Below, piece by piece: positions 17,365 to 27,811 of a DNA stretch of 64,000 nt (within the stretch, counting starts at the first letter, position 1; every line of letters begins with the position of its first letter). Source of the stretch: Trichomonas vaginalis G3 (lineage: Eukaryota > Parabasalia > Trichomonadida > Trichomonadidae). The DNA is taken from the NCBI RefSeq assembly GCF_026262505.1, contig NC_067203.1, positions 17,000,392 through 17,064,391 of the forward strand. The letters are read 5' to 3'. Below the pieces are notes generated by a model, which did no database searches, had not been told where the DNA came from, and saw only the letters and a list, made by a program, of their open reading frames with translations. Made by a program: the position numbers and the translations under genes.

Positions 17365-18042
17365 TGAATAAGAATAAAATAAAATTGAATTGATCAGAAA
17401 TCAAATACTATTTATTTGCAATTAGAAGAATACAAGAATGCCAATAAATGAGAATTTTCACAATAAATGTAAACCATTCAATTATGATTATTTCACTTCT
17501 TATTTTATTAACGCTAAAAATCAAACTAGCTTCGTCATCAATGTTGTTGTTAAATGATTATGGCATAATATAGTTTGGTGTAGCATATTGCCGGCTTGGA
17601 TGAGAAATTTACATCCTTGAAACTACAAAACTGCGTCTATAATCAAAACTCTTTTTAAAACAATGATACTATCATATAAGTAAATGTTAGAAGAAAACCT
17701 CATCCGCAACAAGGAAAATTTGATGAGAAGTTGCAGATGAATTCTACCAATAACAATACATTTGCAATAGTCGGTCCATTAAGGTCAAATAAACCTGCTT
17801 ATATTATATTAATGATGAAGTTCTTAAGAAGCAATCACTGAATTATGTTATCAATGTATTGTGATTCCTTGGCTCTTGATTGATTATTCAATTAACTTAA
17901 TAAACTCATAAAAATGCTCAACATCTTTTCTAAAATAATTTTTTTGCTATAATTTGATGTGGAAACGATTTTTAACCAAATCCTAAGCTGCAGAATTCAA
18001 AATTAAATATTCATTCAATAAGTGATTTTAAAGTTTTAAATA
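17365..18042. other. Spacer, nothing recognised
   Basis: AT-rich spacer upstream of the LRR gene and downstream of the BspA-type pseudogene. No open frame or repeat stands out. Confidence 0.4.
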
Positions 18043-19257
18043 TTAGTTTAGAAACATTGAAATAAAAACTAAGTAATTTGAAAATTTTATGTTGCAATTC
18101 ATAATCCTAACACTATGATAACAAATTGGTGTAGGAGATGGAGTCATTATTGGTGTTCTTGGAGGAAGACAGTTTTCTAATGTCTTTGATATAGTTGATC
18201 TTCCAAGGAATGTTTCATATGGATATTTTTGGGATAATATCATCTGCACATTTGTTTTGAGAACATCTCCTTCTAAATTTGTCATCCCACAATAAACAAA
18301 CTCCGAAATACTTGCTTTTCCAAAAGAATTTTGATTAATACTTGTAACTGATGAGGGAATGACAAATGTTGAAATGTCACCATTTCTTAGAATCCAGTCA
18401 CCAATGCTTCTTATGGTATCTGGTAATATTAAAGTTTTCATAGTGTTTGCTTCAACAAATCCGGTTGGTAAATATGTACAAATACATTTGGAAATATCAA
18501 GATAAGTCAAATTTGGGCACAAACGAAACATTGAGTTACCTAATTTTTCAAGACGACACTCAATTGTATAAGATTCAAACAAACATCCAGAAAAGACGCT
18601 GCAATCATCACAAATACGAACAGATGGTACTATTTGATGAGTAGTATTGCTACAAACTCGAACAACCGTCTGAAAATCACTGGTATAAGCAATACCATCG
18701 TAAACAACGTAATTTGGAGAATTAGAAGTGATTTCATTCAAATTATATAATCTCAAGAAGGTATATACTTGTATTTTCCTTAATGCTCTTGGAAATGTAA
18801 TCTTTGTCAGTTTTGTTATTGCAAACATTTCAGTTGTAAAGATTTCTAATGTCTCTGGGAGAAGAACTTCTTCAAGAGGAGCTTTGTAAAATATAGATTC
18901 TCCTATTTCTGTAGAAATTTTAGTTGCTGACAAATTTGCAAATACAATTTTTGATGAGGAAAATACACTTGAGCCAAGAGTTGTTACTTCTGGACCTAGA
19001 GTTATATTTGTAATCAAACAATTCTGAAAGGCCGAATTTCCGATCGAAGTAATCGAATCAGGAAGAATAATGGTTGTGAATGTACAATCCTTGAATGCAT
19101 AACTTGAAATAACTCGAACAATCTTATCATCAATTGTTGAGATAACTAAATCTTGATTATAATTTATATCAATACAAGGATTAGTTCCATCGCCTAATAT
19201 AATCTCATCATTGAGAACTTGGTATGCAATTTCAGGTGTTCCACTAGATTTTAACAC
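18043..19257 (-). pseudogene. Decayed BspA-type leucine-rich-repeat (TpLRR) surface protein gene
   Basis: An open frame of about 405 codons encodes LRR_5/BspA repeats: IILPDSITSIGNSAFQNC, ITLGPEVTTLGSSVFSSS, VLLPETLEIFTTEMFAI, LTYLDISKCICTYLPTGF and LILPDTIRSIGDWILRNG. Trichomonas has hundreds of these, often surface-exposed. The open frame has no ATG before its repeats: it begins after a TAG only four codons before GTG, and the nearby ATG at about 19264 is in another frame and stops after five codons. The C-terminus reaches a PTP/SPTP-rich stalk (RTPIMTPSPTP) and then ends in unrelated residues without the usual membrane anchor. It therefore looks broken at both ends, although use of an unmodelled start cannot be excluded. 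Confidence 0.7.
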
Positions 19258-19337
19258 CTGGCATTGATTCTAATGACTAAAAAAAATGACTTTGGAAGAT
19301 ACAAAATGCAAAGGAACATAAATAAGTGACGAAACAA

Positions 19338-20804
19338 CTATAGTTCTTGTATGACTTTACATTCATCATCACTATTGTCTAACTCTTTATTGGTTTTATA
19401 TAATTTGATCATGGAAGGACCAGATACACATAAACAAACAATAAGGGCAACTGTATCATTGACATTATATGCATAAAATAGTCTCTGTGGTGAATTCTTA
19501 TCACCTGTGTAATGAAAACAAGTTGCAAATATTGGTAAACCAAGCAATTCAGTGAAAATACTTAACAGCATGGCTTTAATTGACTGATGAGTTGATTGGA
19601 GATATGAAATCATAATAAACTTTAAAGATAATAATGTAAAAGTATAAAAAACTCTTGGCATGAGCTGTTTTGACCAGTATTCGAACCTGTCGTTTTTAGA
19701 CCATATTTTACTGATTTGGTCAGGAAAACAAACCGTAATGAAAGTAATTATTAATCCCCAAACGATACAAATCCAAACAACATGAAATGTTAGCCAGAGA
19801 ACTCTCTTGAAATCACTTTTACCAAAGGCAAATGAGCTTGCTGGCAAATAAGCATAATTCAAAGCAATTGGAACAAAAAATGCTAAACCATATATGCGAA
19901 ATAACGTATTATAAACTGCTATTATCATATCATATTCGCCAACACGTTAAGCTCTTATAGACATATACTTTTGCATAACAAAATTTGGAACAACGATTGA
20001 AATGCTCATAATGAAACTTGAAAGACCTGCTTTGGAAGCTTCCCATGTTTCTTTAATGAACTTTTTGGCAAATAAGTTGAATCTTGGCCGAGTAGTAAAT
20101 TTTTTCATATACAAAAGGATTCCTAATACAAATGCAGGGAGAAGCATAGAGAATTCTGTTGCAAGAGATGATCCAAGAGTTCTTTTAAGGAGATATAACA
20201 ATAAAGGATCCATCAATGCCATATTTCGAATCATTGAAATTATTTGAGAAATTCCAAATGTCCAAGTCCTTCCTTCCGCTTGCAAAATTCCGCATATGCA
20301 CTGATATACACATGTCACTATATTCATTGATGCTAAAGGAATGACATAGTCAAAAGCCATACTCTGAATCTGTTTGTCAGCTCCTAAAAAGGCAAACAAT
20401 GGTTTGGAAACAGGAAGCAAGATAGCTGGAACAATGATTCCTAATATTATGCAAATACGAAAAAGATCCACACTTAATTGATTAATTTTATCATATTCTT
20501 TTGATGATAATAAAAAAGCAATCTGTGTTGATGCAGCTGTTAATATAAAACTGCCAAATGAAATTGCAGTTGTTTCGATAACATATGAGATTGCCAAAGC
20601 AGTGAGTCCGAGTTCACCAATGAATTTTGATACCCACATTGAGTCAATAACTCCATATAGTTGATTTACAATTTGAGAAATCAATGGGCCAGGAACTAAT
20701 TTGATAATAGTTTTAAAAGGAGTGTGTCCACCAAGCCTCAGATCCTCTCCGCCATTATCTTGTTTAGAATGATCACCAGATTCATCAATATTATAAGATG
20801 ACAT
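19338..20804 (-). pseudogene. MATE-family multidrug/toxin efflux transporter gene, interrupted by one in-frame stop
   Basis: Two open frames, 20804-19947 and 19946-19338, are in the same reading frame and separated by a single TAA codon at 19947-19949. Together they span about 488 codons, a normal MATE length. The first half has the MATE opening (KLVPGPLISQIVNQLYGVID, MWVSKFIGELGLTALAISY) and six hydrophobic spans. The second continues with IAVYNTLFRIYGLAFFVPIA and NYAYLPASSFAFGKSD and further spans. MATE proteins export organic cations by Na+ or H+ antiport. Nothing else is damaged, so the loss is recent, a polymorphism, or a sequencing error. An initiator (CCATTTCATAGC) lies just before the ATG at 20804, so transcription may persist. 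Confidence 0.75.
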
Positions 20805-20807
20805 GTG

Positions 20808-20813
20808 CTATGA
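20808..20813 (-). promoter_or_regulatory. Initiator-like TCATAG of the MATE locus
   Basis: The minus strand reads CCATTTCATAGCACATG, placing a TCA+1TAG a few bases upstream of the ATG at 20804, as in other trichomonad promoters. Confidence 0.4.
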
Positions 20814-21644
20814 AATGGCACAAGAAAATAAAAATAAAAAAATTCTGAATTCCATCAACATTTTGAGGAATTCAATAATGTTCATCAACATATCACCGTT
20901 TAATAAGTTTCCATATTCCCGTATTCAATGCTGAAACATGAATATTTTTGATGAAATGTTGTAAAGGACTTTATAGAAAAATTGTGAGCAATTTTGATAG
21001 AGTTTTGAAAAAAATATGAGAAATCAATATCTCTTGAAATCATTTTTCATAGCACGACATGAAATATTAAGGCATCCTACTCGAATAGTTTATATTTTCA
21101 TTAAGGAATTCATTCCATTTCAAAATCAAGATGATTTCAAAATCATTTCTGAAAATTTCTATTGACTTAATCATCAATGATGTATGTGCTGCACAAGTAT
21201 TAAACATTGCATTATTTCAAGTATTGTTGACAGTCAAAAACGAAACTTATGCACCATATCTCAGATAAACTCTTTCGAAATTATTTTTTTGTTGTAAGAA
21301 TAACACGGTGCAAAGTTACACAACACTTCCTAGAATTCCATTAGAATACGTTTTGATTTTCTATGAGTTTATTATGAATTGGATTCAAACTATAAAACCG
21401 ATTCTCTAAACATCATTGACATTTTGCACAATTTGCTAATACAATTCTAGGACGTCAATGATAGAAAAAGTTCGAAATTTTATTTTATTGAGGTATTTGA
21501 TTAAGTTCTTCCATTAATGCTATCTGACAACGATGATACGCATCCTAATATATATTTTAATACGATAGAGTTTATACTCTTTGTGGATTTGCCTTTACAA
21601 TTAATTTGAAAGGTTTATAAAAAATTTAAATTCAATTGTTGTAA
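20814..21644. other. Divergent spacer, nothing recognised
   Basis: AT-rich spacer between the divergent MATE locus and the tail-anchored protein gene. It should contain both promoters. I saw no repeat or additional gene. Confidence 0.4.
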
Positions 21645-23147
21645 ATGAACCAGCCATCGCATACGAATCATTTACAACTTATAGAATTGTATCCAAAGGA
21701 TGTCACAAGTCCAGAGGATGAAGAATTGTATGGTTTTAATTCCAAAGTTTCAAATTCAAAATTCCAAAATTCTTCTCTTCTTGAAGAAAATGGAATCAAA
21801 GAATTGCAATCTAAAGCACCACTTAATTCCAATTCAAATGCTATGCTTTATTATGATTACAATGTGTTTTTAGACACAAATCTTCAACTTCATTCTTCGA
21901 TTAATGAATCTCAAAAAGTATTCGCGCTTAGTGATGTTAATGCAATTTTCGAGCAAACAAAAGATCCAGAAAGATCAGTTATCATAATAAATAAAATAAT
22001 TCAGAATTTAAAATCAATGAATATGATACTTGAAACGGAGTGTGCAGAATACTTAATGTCCAAGTACTATCCTTTCATTGAAGGATATAAATATTTTGGC
22101 ACAGAATATCATTTGACGTGTCTCCAATTGGTTTTGAATGTTCTCAATAACTTTTCATTCCATGAATATAAATACCAAAGCTATTCATTTCGGCTTACGC
22201 TCTACTTCTTAATGAAACTCCGTTCACAAAGTCCAGATAATTTCATTGTTTTCCGTGAGTTTGCCTTTTTGTACTCGCATATCTTACCTTATATGATAGA
22301 AGACCTATTTAGGAAGGTAACACTCGAATTTGCGCTCACTTTTTGCCCATCAAGTCCTTTATTTGATTTAGCTGTTAATTTAGTCAAGAACTGTCATATA
22401 CACAACTTTGATGAGTTAGAATTTACCAAACTTCTGCTCAAACTCGACAATCCTTTATCACAAGGAATTTTTAATTTACTTGAGTATTCTTTAGCTTCGA
22501 ATTGCGCAAATTCACATATTGAACTTGTGAAATTTTTGCTATATATTGCCTGCACAAAGCCAATATGGAGCAGAACAGCAATAGATCTCTTGATGAAATG
22601 TCATCTTGAAATTGATGATGATTCAAGGAAATTTGTCAAGATTTTTATACGCAGAGCTTTCCAATGGACCGCTATCTCCTCTAAAAAGAAAGATCATGCA
22701 ACCAGACGAATAATTGTTATGGAATTGATGCAAAAGCTAAGAAACTTCATATCTTTCCATAACATAGTTGATAAATATGCTTCCACATTACTAATGAGCG
22801 AATCAAAAGATTTTTATCTGGAAATTAAATATGTTTTTCCAGAAATCAGCGGATCGTTCGACCAAGCATTCCTTGATGAACTTTCTATTTTAGAATTATG
22901 CCCAGATTATAACTCTCTCATTATCAAACCGAAGAAACACTTAACTCTTGAACAATCACGTAATCTAATATTGAGAAATGAAAAAGATCTCACCAGTAAT
23001 GAGAGTGATATTAGATTCTTTGATCCATATGATGAAGGTTCTTTCGGATCACTTTTTCATAATAATAGTCCTGGATTTTCAGTTCCGCTCTTTTATATTA
23101 CGATTTCAATTCTAATAATACTAGTTTTTGTATCACTAACTAATTGA
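21645..23147 (+). CDS. Tail-anchored helical-repeat protein, function unknown
   Basis: 500 residues. The first 90 are polar and Ser/Asn-rich. Residues about 95-400 are predicted helical by eye (ADVNAIFEQT-like SDVNAIFEQTKDPERSVIII, TCLQLVLNVLNNFSFHEYKY, LTLYFLMKLRSQ, IELVKFLLYIACTKPIWS), resembling the ARM-like proteins of the neighbourhood. The extreme C-terminus is one hydrophobic span (VPLFYITISILIILVFVSL) followed by TN, so the protein is probably tail-anchored with the solenoid facing the cytosol. No enzymatic motif is visible. The start ATG follows TCAATTGTTGTAA, a loose initiator. Confidence 0.7.
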   Translation: MNQPSHTNHLQLIELYPKDVTSPEDEELYGFNSKVSNSKFQNSSLLEENGIKELQSKAPLNSNSNAMLYYDYNVFLDTNLQLHSSINESQKVFALSDVNAIFEQTKDPERSVIIINKIIQNLKSMNMILETECAEYLMSKYYPFIEGYKYFGTEYHLTCLQLVLNVLNNFSFHEYKYQSYSFRLTLYFLMKLRSQSPDNFIVFREFAFLYSHILPYMIEDLFRKVTLEFALTFCPSSPLFDLAVNLVKNCHIHNFDELEFTKLLLKLDNPLSQGIFNLLEYSLASNCANSHIELVKFLLYIACTKPIWSRTAIDLLMKCHLEIDDDSRKFVKIFIRRAFQWTAISSKKKDHATRRIIVMELMQKLRNFISFHNIVDKYASTLLMSESKDFYLEIKYVFPEISGSFDQAFLDELSILELCPDYNSLIIKPKKHLTLEQSRNLILRNEKDLTSNESDIRFFDPYDEGSFGSLFHNNSPGFSVPLFYITISILIILVFVSLTN

Positions 23148-23376
23148 TTATCATAGAGATTTTATTCTCAAACATATATTTTTTTGTTTGTTATAATATT
23201 AAATATATTTTTAAACTCTAATCTGCTATGCTTATATTATGCTGACATCGAGTTGTATCTGTATTCAAAATTTAGAAAATTATTTTTTCAATTTAACTTT
23301 TAATACGATGAGATCGTAATCTATTAACATGTAACCTCTATTTTTTAAAATCTAGCATATATTAATTCATATTTTC

Positions 23377-23619
23377 TTGTTCCATATCATTTTTGATGCA
23401 TGGATTACGAATAATAAGGAACATTGCGAATTAATTTGGATACATTCTTTCTACAATTCGAATGTTCATGGAAAGGATGGAAGTACAAATGGGGTCATCC
23501 AATACTTCCCACCTGTAATAGTAGCGCATTATCCCATAGTAGCGATCTTATACAACGAATTAACCCATCAGCAAGCCGTCCTAGAAATCCTAAATTTACT
23601 CGATATAGAAACAAATTAA
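23377..23619 (+). other. Unexplained less-AT-rich stretch with a non-ATG open frame
   Basis: Between about 23400 and 23610 the DNA is noticeably richer in G and C than the spacer around it and holds an open frame of about 80 codons starting only at TTG. The translation includes CELIWIHSFYNSNVHGKDG and HQQAVLEILNLLDIE. I recognise no family. A relic of a gene or transposon is the likeliest explanation; a structured RNA is possible. It lies immediately upstream of the eS7 gene. Confidence 0.25.
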
Positions 23620-23700
23620 AGTGTAAATTGATTTTCAATTCATATTTACTTGGAAACATACTAGTATATCATAAATACATTAAAAATATTACGATTCAAT

Positions 23701-24261
23701 ATGTATTTCAATTCAAGTGCAAAAATTCGACCGGCGGTTATGGTCGGCCTTTACGAAATGGAAGCTGTTACTGCTGCCTTCAACGAAATTGCTGCTGGAA
23801 AGCAAGAGCTTAAGGACCTTAAGATTGTCTCTGTTAAGGACATCAAGGCTGAGGGAACAAGTGTTCTCGTTCTTACAGTCCCATACAAGCAAATCAATGC
23901 TTTCCACAACGCCCAGGCTCAATTCCTCCCAGATCTTGAAAAGAAGCTCAACGCTCAGGTTTGCATTGTCGGCCAGCACCGCGCCTTCCCAAAGACACCA
24001 GAACATGGACGTAGATTCAAGGCTATCCGTAACTACGGCCGTACCCTCCGTTCCGTCAATGATGCCATCCTTGACGATCTTGTCTTCCCAACAGCTATCG
24101 TTGGAAAGCGTATCCACTATGATGTCTCTGGCAAGCAACAAACAAGAGTTATCCTTGACAAGCATGATGCTACACGCGTTGAGGAACGCCTTAACGGTTT
24201 CGGTGCTGCTTACAACCGCCTTACAGGCCTCAACACAGTCTTCGAAGTTGCTCAGAACTAA
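23701..24261 (+). CDS. RPS7: 40S ribosomal protein eS7
   Basis: 186 residues, the family length. The start MYFNSSAKIRP matches the eS7 opening (MFSSSAKIVKP). The conserved core TVPYKQINAFHNAQAQFLPDLEKKL, HGRRFKAIRNYGRTLRSVND and especially AILDDLVFPTAIVGKRIHY and the C-terminal YNRLTGLNTVFEV match the family well. It is a small-subunit protein of the cytosolic ribosome. Codon use is strongly biased to C-ending and AAG codons relative to neighbours, as in highly expressed trichomonad genes. The ATG follows GATTCAAT; unlike the other three ribosomal genes here, no CCTTTT precedes it. Confidence 0.92.
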   Translation: MYFNSSAKIRPAVMVGLYEMEAVTAAFNEIAAGKQELKDLKIVSVKDIKAEGTSVLVLTVPYKQINAFHNAQAQFLPDLEKKLNAQVCIVGQHRAFPKTPEHGRRFKAIRNYGRTLRSVNDAILDDLVFPTAIVGKRIHYDVSGKQQTRVILDKHDATRVEERLNGFGAAYNRLTGLNTVFEVAQN

Positions 24262-24400
24262 ACTTTTAACAGCCATTTAAACTAAGGCACTTATACTACA
24301 ACCCTATAATTATATACATAATAATACCAAAGAAATCAATTTTTTACTAAATTTAAATCAAAATATCATAATAATTGAATATATTCCAACAAAAAAAAAT

Positions 24401-24844
24401 TTAATCCGTATGTTCTGGCTCGTTTTCGGTTGTATTATTTTGAGCGTTACTTGCTTGACGAGCTGCTAATTGTTCTTGTAGTAATTTTATTTCATTCATA
24501 AAATTCCGAAGAAGCTTTGATAATATAAACGTGATCGAAAGTAAAACAATTCCAAGAACAGCAATATACATGTTTCTCTGATGTTTAAATTGTTCTATAG
24601 CAAAGAAATGCGTTGTTTCGTGTGTAGTTGCTCTTCTTCTCTTCAGAACACATTTACTTTGCTCAGTAAATTCTTGAGCAAATAATAAAGAATATAAGCC
24701 TATTAATCCGAAAATCCATTTTTTCTTTGAAAATACGAAGTTAACTGTTTTCATGCGCAGTTTAAATGGTAGAGGGAATATCAAAATTATAATTGCTGCT
24801 AAGGAAATACAATTAAAGCCAAGAGCTAGTGCCCAATAAAGCAT
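24401..24844 (-). CDS. BAP31-like ER membrane protein
   Basis: 147 residues. There are three hydrophobic spans (about 3-25, 44-60, 92-110), then a short charged coiled-coil tail (NEIKLLQEQLAARQASNAQ). The segment KHQRNMYIAVLGIVLLSITFILSKLL matches the BAP31/Yet family signature FRAQRNxYISGFxLFLxxVxxR. BAP31 proteins sit in the ER membrane and escort membrane proteins. The tail is much shorter than in animals and lacks both caspase sites and a KKxx retrieval motif (ends EPEHTD). The initiator TGTCACTTTTTT lies 35 nt upstream of the ATG. The gene converges on eS7. Confidence 0.75.
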   Translation of the reverse strand: MLYWALALGFNCISLAAIIILIFPLPFKLRMKTVNFVFSKKKWIFGLIGLYSLLFAQEFTEQSKCVLKRRRATTHETTHFFAIEQFKHQRNMYIAVLGIVLLSITFILSKLLRNFMNEIKLLQEQLAARQASNAQNNTTENEPEHTD

Positions 24845-24875
24845 TTGTAGTAATTTTGGATTTTAATAGACAAAA

Positions 24876-24881
24876 AAGTGA
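24876..24881 (-). promoter_or_regulatory. Initiator TCACTT of the BAP31-like gene
   Basis: The minus strand reads TTTTGTCACTTTTTTG, the same core as at the Pmp-like and 49540-49881 genes. The expected 5' UTR is about 35 nt. The remainder of the spacer to 25353 is AT-rich with nothing recognised. Confidence 0.6.
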
Positions 24882-25353
24882 CAAAATTATTTCCTTCTTT
24901 ACCATTTCAATAAAAAATTACACTCTGTAAAGCTTTCAAATTAAGTTTCTAAATATTATCCTAAGGCGGAGTTAGCTTTCAAACAAATAACAAAAAATAT
25001 TATTATTGTTTCATATTCGGAGATAATTGATCAATTTTGTATAGCAACAATATGTTTAGCCTTTTGATTCATCCGTATTTTGATGATTTCTTCCATCAAA
25101 ATCCCGTTAAATATAAGAATTCATGTAAATTCAAATTATAATATATAAAATATTGGTTTTACTATAAAAACAGATTAATGGTTATATTCGATCTCATGAT
25201 AACATCATGCTCGCCAAAAGTTTCGCGTTTCATATGTAATTTTTAATAAGATTAATGAAAAACAATTATGTTTTTTAAAAATAAGTATCTGTCATATACA
25301 ACCAATCAGTAATATCCCTAGTTTGGGTCTTTCAAGTAATAATTAACGCTATT

Positions 25354-25860
25354 TCATAATACGAAAAAATAAATTATGAAAATAAGAATTATAATGAATG
25401 GAAGCCATTTTTTGATGAATGCGGAAAATGATTTCGGTTTAGAATGTAAAATAAGGCCCCATATAATTTGAATTGTCGCTCCATTAATCCATGATCCGAA
25501 AAATGGCGGTATTTGTATAACACCTGCTTCTTGAAGAACTGCCGCTGCATAATAATGGCAATTTGATGTAAATAAATTGTAATTTATATCGGAAAATCTT
25601 TCTGTAACCGTTTCAAGAGCCCCATCCCACTGCTGAGGATCAATATCGATCTTCCAGCGATAAAGAGGACGACCGAAAAGCATATTTCCTTTTCCAATAT
25701 AATAAGGACCTTCGAAATCATAAACAATTCCGTGAGAATCTGTGACGCCAACATGGCCAATGGCTGGACATATCCAGGAAAGTAATGGTAGTTTTGTCCA
25801 AACAACGCTGCACGCGTCTTCTTGGTTTGAATCGCGATACATTTTTGTACTTGCTTCCAT
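25354..25860 (-). CDS. TMEM222: TMEM222/RTE1-family (DUF778) membrane protein
   Basis: 168 residues. The core ICPAIGHVGVTDSHGIVYDF and EGPYYIGKGNMLFGRPLYRW, then PQQWDGALETVTERFSDINY, then NLFTSNCHYYAAAVL, matches the DUF778 family (PLIGHMGICxSxGVxxDFAGPYxV, YNLFTxNCHSFVA). The conserved His (IGH) and the Cys-His pair (NCH) recall a papain/NlpC-like arrangement, but no activity is established for the family. One C-terminal hydrophobic stretch (LPFIIILIFIIYFFVL) anchors it. In plants the homolog RTE1 works at the Golgi/ER with ethylene receptors; the protist role is unknown. Confidence 0.85.
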   Translation of the reverse strand: MEASTKMYRDSNQEDACSVVWTKLPLLSWICPAIGHVGVTDSHGIVYDFEGPYYIGKGNMLFGRPLYRWKIDIDPQQWDGALETVTERFSDINYNLFTSNCHYYAAAVLQEAGVIQIPPFFGSWINGATIQIIWGLILHSKPKSFSAFIKKWLPFIIILIFIIYFFVL

Positions 25861-25923
25861 TTAAAAATAAAAATAGAACTTTATATCATTAATTTATAAT
25901 AAACAAAATTTTATAGTGATAAA

Positions 25924-27228
25924 TTAAAAATCAGTTTGAAAAGATTTATTGATACCAATCAAGAACAATTGTTCTTGTTCACTAAGTTCAAGGTCATCAA
26001 GGATGTCAAAGAAATCATTCTGTTCTAAAATTTCCTTCAACTTAAAGACAAGTTGCTGATCTTGGGAAGCAATTGATTTATAGATCATTGAAATGAACTC
26101 AGAGCGTGTAGACTCCATGTTAGGAAGCATATCAACTCCAGTAGAGAATATTTCAAGTAATTGCTCCGAATTTAGAAAATTAGAAATTTTTTCTTGCAAA
26201 AGTAAATGAATTGCGCTCTTTTTACTTCTTAAACTCGAATTTTCGAGAACATTTATAAGAGAAGGAATCAAATCTGAGTTTTGAATAAAATCATCTGAAA
26301 TAATTTGATAATTGATACAGCAATATATCAAATCAATATCAGTTTCGACTATCTTTTCATCATTTATGTTCAGCAATGCTACCAAATCATTCTTTTTGAG
26401 ATTTTGTTTAATTTGGTCCATAATTAATGGATTCTGGAATTCTATGTAGAGTTTTATTGTATTTAATACCGAGTTAATATCAAAATTGGTAGAAAACAAG
26501 TCTGTTTCCAAAGTAATTCCGATAATTGGAAATGAAAAGATTTCGTATTGGAATTCTGGGTATTTCGTAATGATTTCTTTCATTATGAGAAGAGAGTAGC
26601 AACTTACAACTGAAGAACTCCTGTGTTCAAGTAAAATTAAAAATTGTGTAATGAAATCAAAAGCAAAGTTCAAAATATCATAATGAGAAACTATTTCATA
26701 TAATAATTTGACATAAAGTTCATTCAATTCGTCTTTTGAAATTTGACCGAAATGGCTGAGAGAATCAATCATATTTTGGTCGATTTCTACTTGAATTCCT
26801 TCTTTATTGAGTAGCTTGAGTAATTTCTTCATGCATTTGGCGGAAAATCCAGAGACTTTCGTATCATCTGATGTAAGTAGGAATTCTAGAAGTTCCAAGA
26901 TGTTATTCTCGAATAATAATCTGATAAGAGCAACAGAATTATTCATTAATGCCTTTATGCATTGCAAAGATTGAATAGCAGCGGATTTATCTGTTTGGCA
27001 AGTATTGACGAGAATATTGATAAAGTTTGTTTGATTAACCATATCAGTGAGATCTGTGCCTTCTTGTTTGCTTATGTTGCTTGCAATCTTCTTTAAAATT
27101 TCGTTTTTTGAATCTGAATTCTCGACAGACTCAATCAATTCTATTGTTTCGCTAAATATTCTGTCACGTGTTGATGTGCTAAGGCTTGGATTAGTCAAAG
27201 TATCATCCTCTTTAAACTTATAGTCCAT
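25924..27228 (-). CDS. ARM-like helical-repeat protein, MDYK family
   Basis: 434 residues. It starts MDYKFKEDDTLTNPSLSTST, related to the leader of the gene at 13278-14693. It continues as helix pairs of the Armadillo type: IQSLQCIKALMNNSVALIRL, LFENNILELLEFLLTSDDTK, GFSAKCMKKLLKLLNKEGI, LIPSLINVLENSSLRSKKSA and IHLLLQEKISNFLNSEQLLE. The SLRSKKSAIHLLL and VALIRLLFENNILELLEFLL patterns are the most ARM-like in the window. An initiator TCATAATTC lies against the ATG. Downstream neighbours on the other strand are relics and paralogs of the same broad family. Function unknown; probably a protein-binding scaffold. Confidence 0.75.
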   Translation of the reverse strand: MDYKFKEDDTLTNPSLSTSTRDRIFSETIELIESVENSDSKNEILKKIASNISKQEGTDLTDMVNQTNFINILVNTCQTDKSAAIQSLQCIKALMNNSVALIRLLFENNILELLEFLLTSDDTKVSGFSAKCMKKLLKLLNKEGIQVEIDQNMIDSLSHFGQISKDELNELYVKLLYEIVSHYDILNFAFDFITQFLILLEHRSSSVVSCYSLLIMKEIITKYPEFQYEIFSFPIIGITLETDLFSTNFDINSVLNTIKLYIEFQNPLIMDQIKQNLKKNDLVALLNINDEKIVETDIDLIYCCINYQIISDDFIQNSDLIPSLINVLENSSLRSKKSAIHLLLQEKISNFLNSEQLLEIFSTGVDMLPNMESTRSEFISMIYKSIASQDQQLVFKLKEILEQNDFFDILDDLELSEQEQLFLIGINKSFQTDF

Positions 27229-27230
27229 GA

Positions 27231-27237
27231 ATTATGA
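27231..27237 (-). promoter_or_regulatory. Initiator-like TCATAAT of the ARM-like gene
   Basis: The minus strand reads AATCATAATTCATGGAC, giving TCA+1TAA about 6 nt upstream of the ATG at 27228. Confidence 0.4.
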
Positions 27238-27400
27238 TTTTTTTTTCCAAACAAATTTCAAAATTTTCTCCCAAATTTTCCATGAATTCTATCGGCGTTC
27301 AATCATTCATTTCTTGCATTAATCTACTAACATTTCAAATCACTTTTATAATTTCTAGAAATTGTCAACAATTTTGATTTTTCCAAATATTGGCAATTGT

Positions 27401-27538
27401 GAAATTTTAGGCGAAAATGAAGTTAGTGGTGATGATACATTGAATATTATCGAAGAGCCTGAAGGTTCTTTGAATGAACAAATCGCATTCTATGCAACCA
27501 AAATCTTAGCTTTGCTTGAAAATATAGAGATTGATTAA
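27401..27538 (+). pseudogene. 3'-end fragment of an ARM-like gene (paralog of the gene at 31633-33834)
   Basis: The translation EILGENEVSGDDTLNIIEE is followed by PEGSLNEQIAFYATKILALL and ends ENIEID. It matches the C-terminus of the protein encoded at 31633-33834 (EILGENEANGDDTL, ILEELEGSLNKQIAFYATKI, LFENIEIE). Relative to that gene about 100 nt between GATACATTG and the IIEE segment are missing, and everything upstream of 27401 is absent. DNA identity continues past the stop codon into the 3' flank and the convergent ankyrin gene, so this is the truncated edge of a duplicated segment, not a retrocopy. Confidence 0.85.
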
Positions 27539-27811
27539 AATCATATTGCAAGCATATTATTCAGTTGTAATGTTTTTCAAAAACCATAAGAAATTCATGT
27601 TGATAGGATATTAATGTCATAGACATTTGTTTAAAAATGAATTCTATAAAATGGAAAAGTAATGAAAAATCATTCTTACAATTAGATTTAGTGTGAATAG
27701 CTAAATTATTTATTCTTCAAATAAAATCCATCTTCGAAAATGAAAGAGAACCTTATGTTGGAACGTTATTTTTTTGGATCGTGTGAAATTAGATGTTCAG
27801 TTTCTTCTTTT

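Noticed and set aside
19947-19949. Reassignment of TAA to a sense codon, to explain the MATE stop
   Set aside because: TAA ends most of the other genes in the window, so a single nonsense change is simpler.
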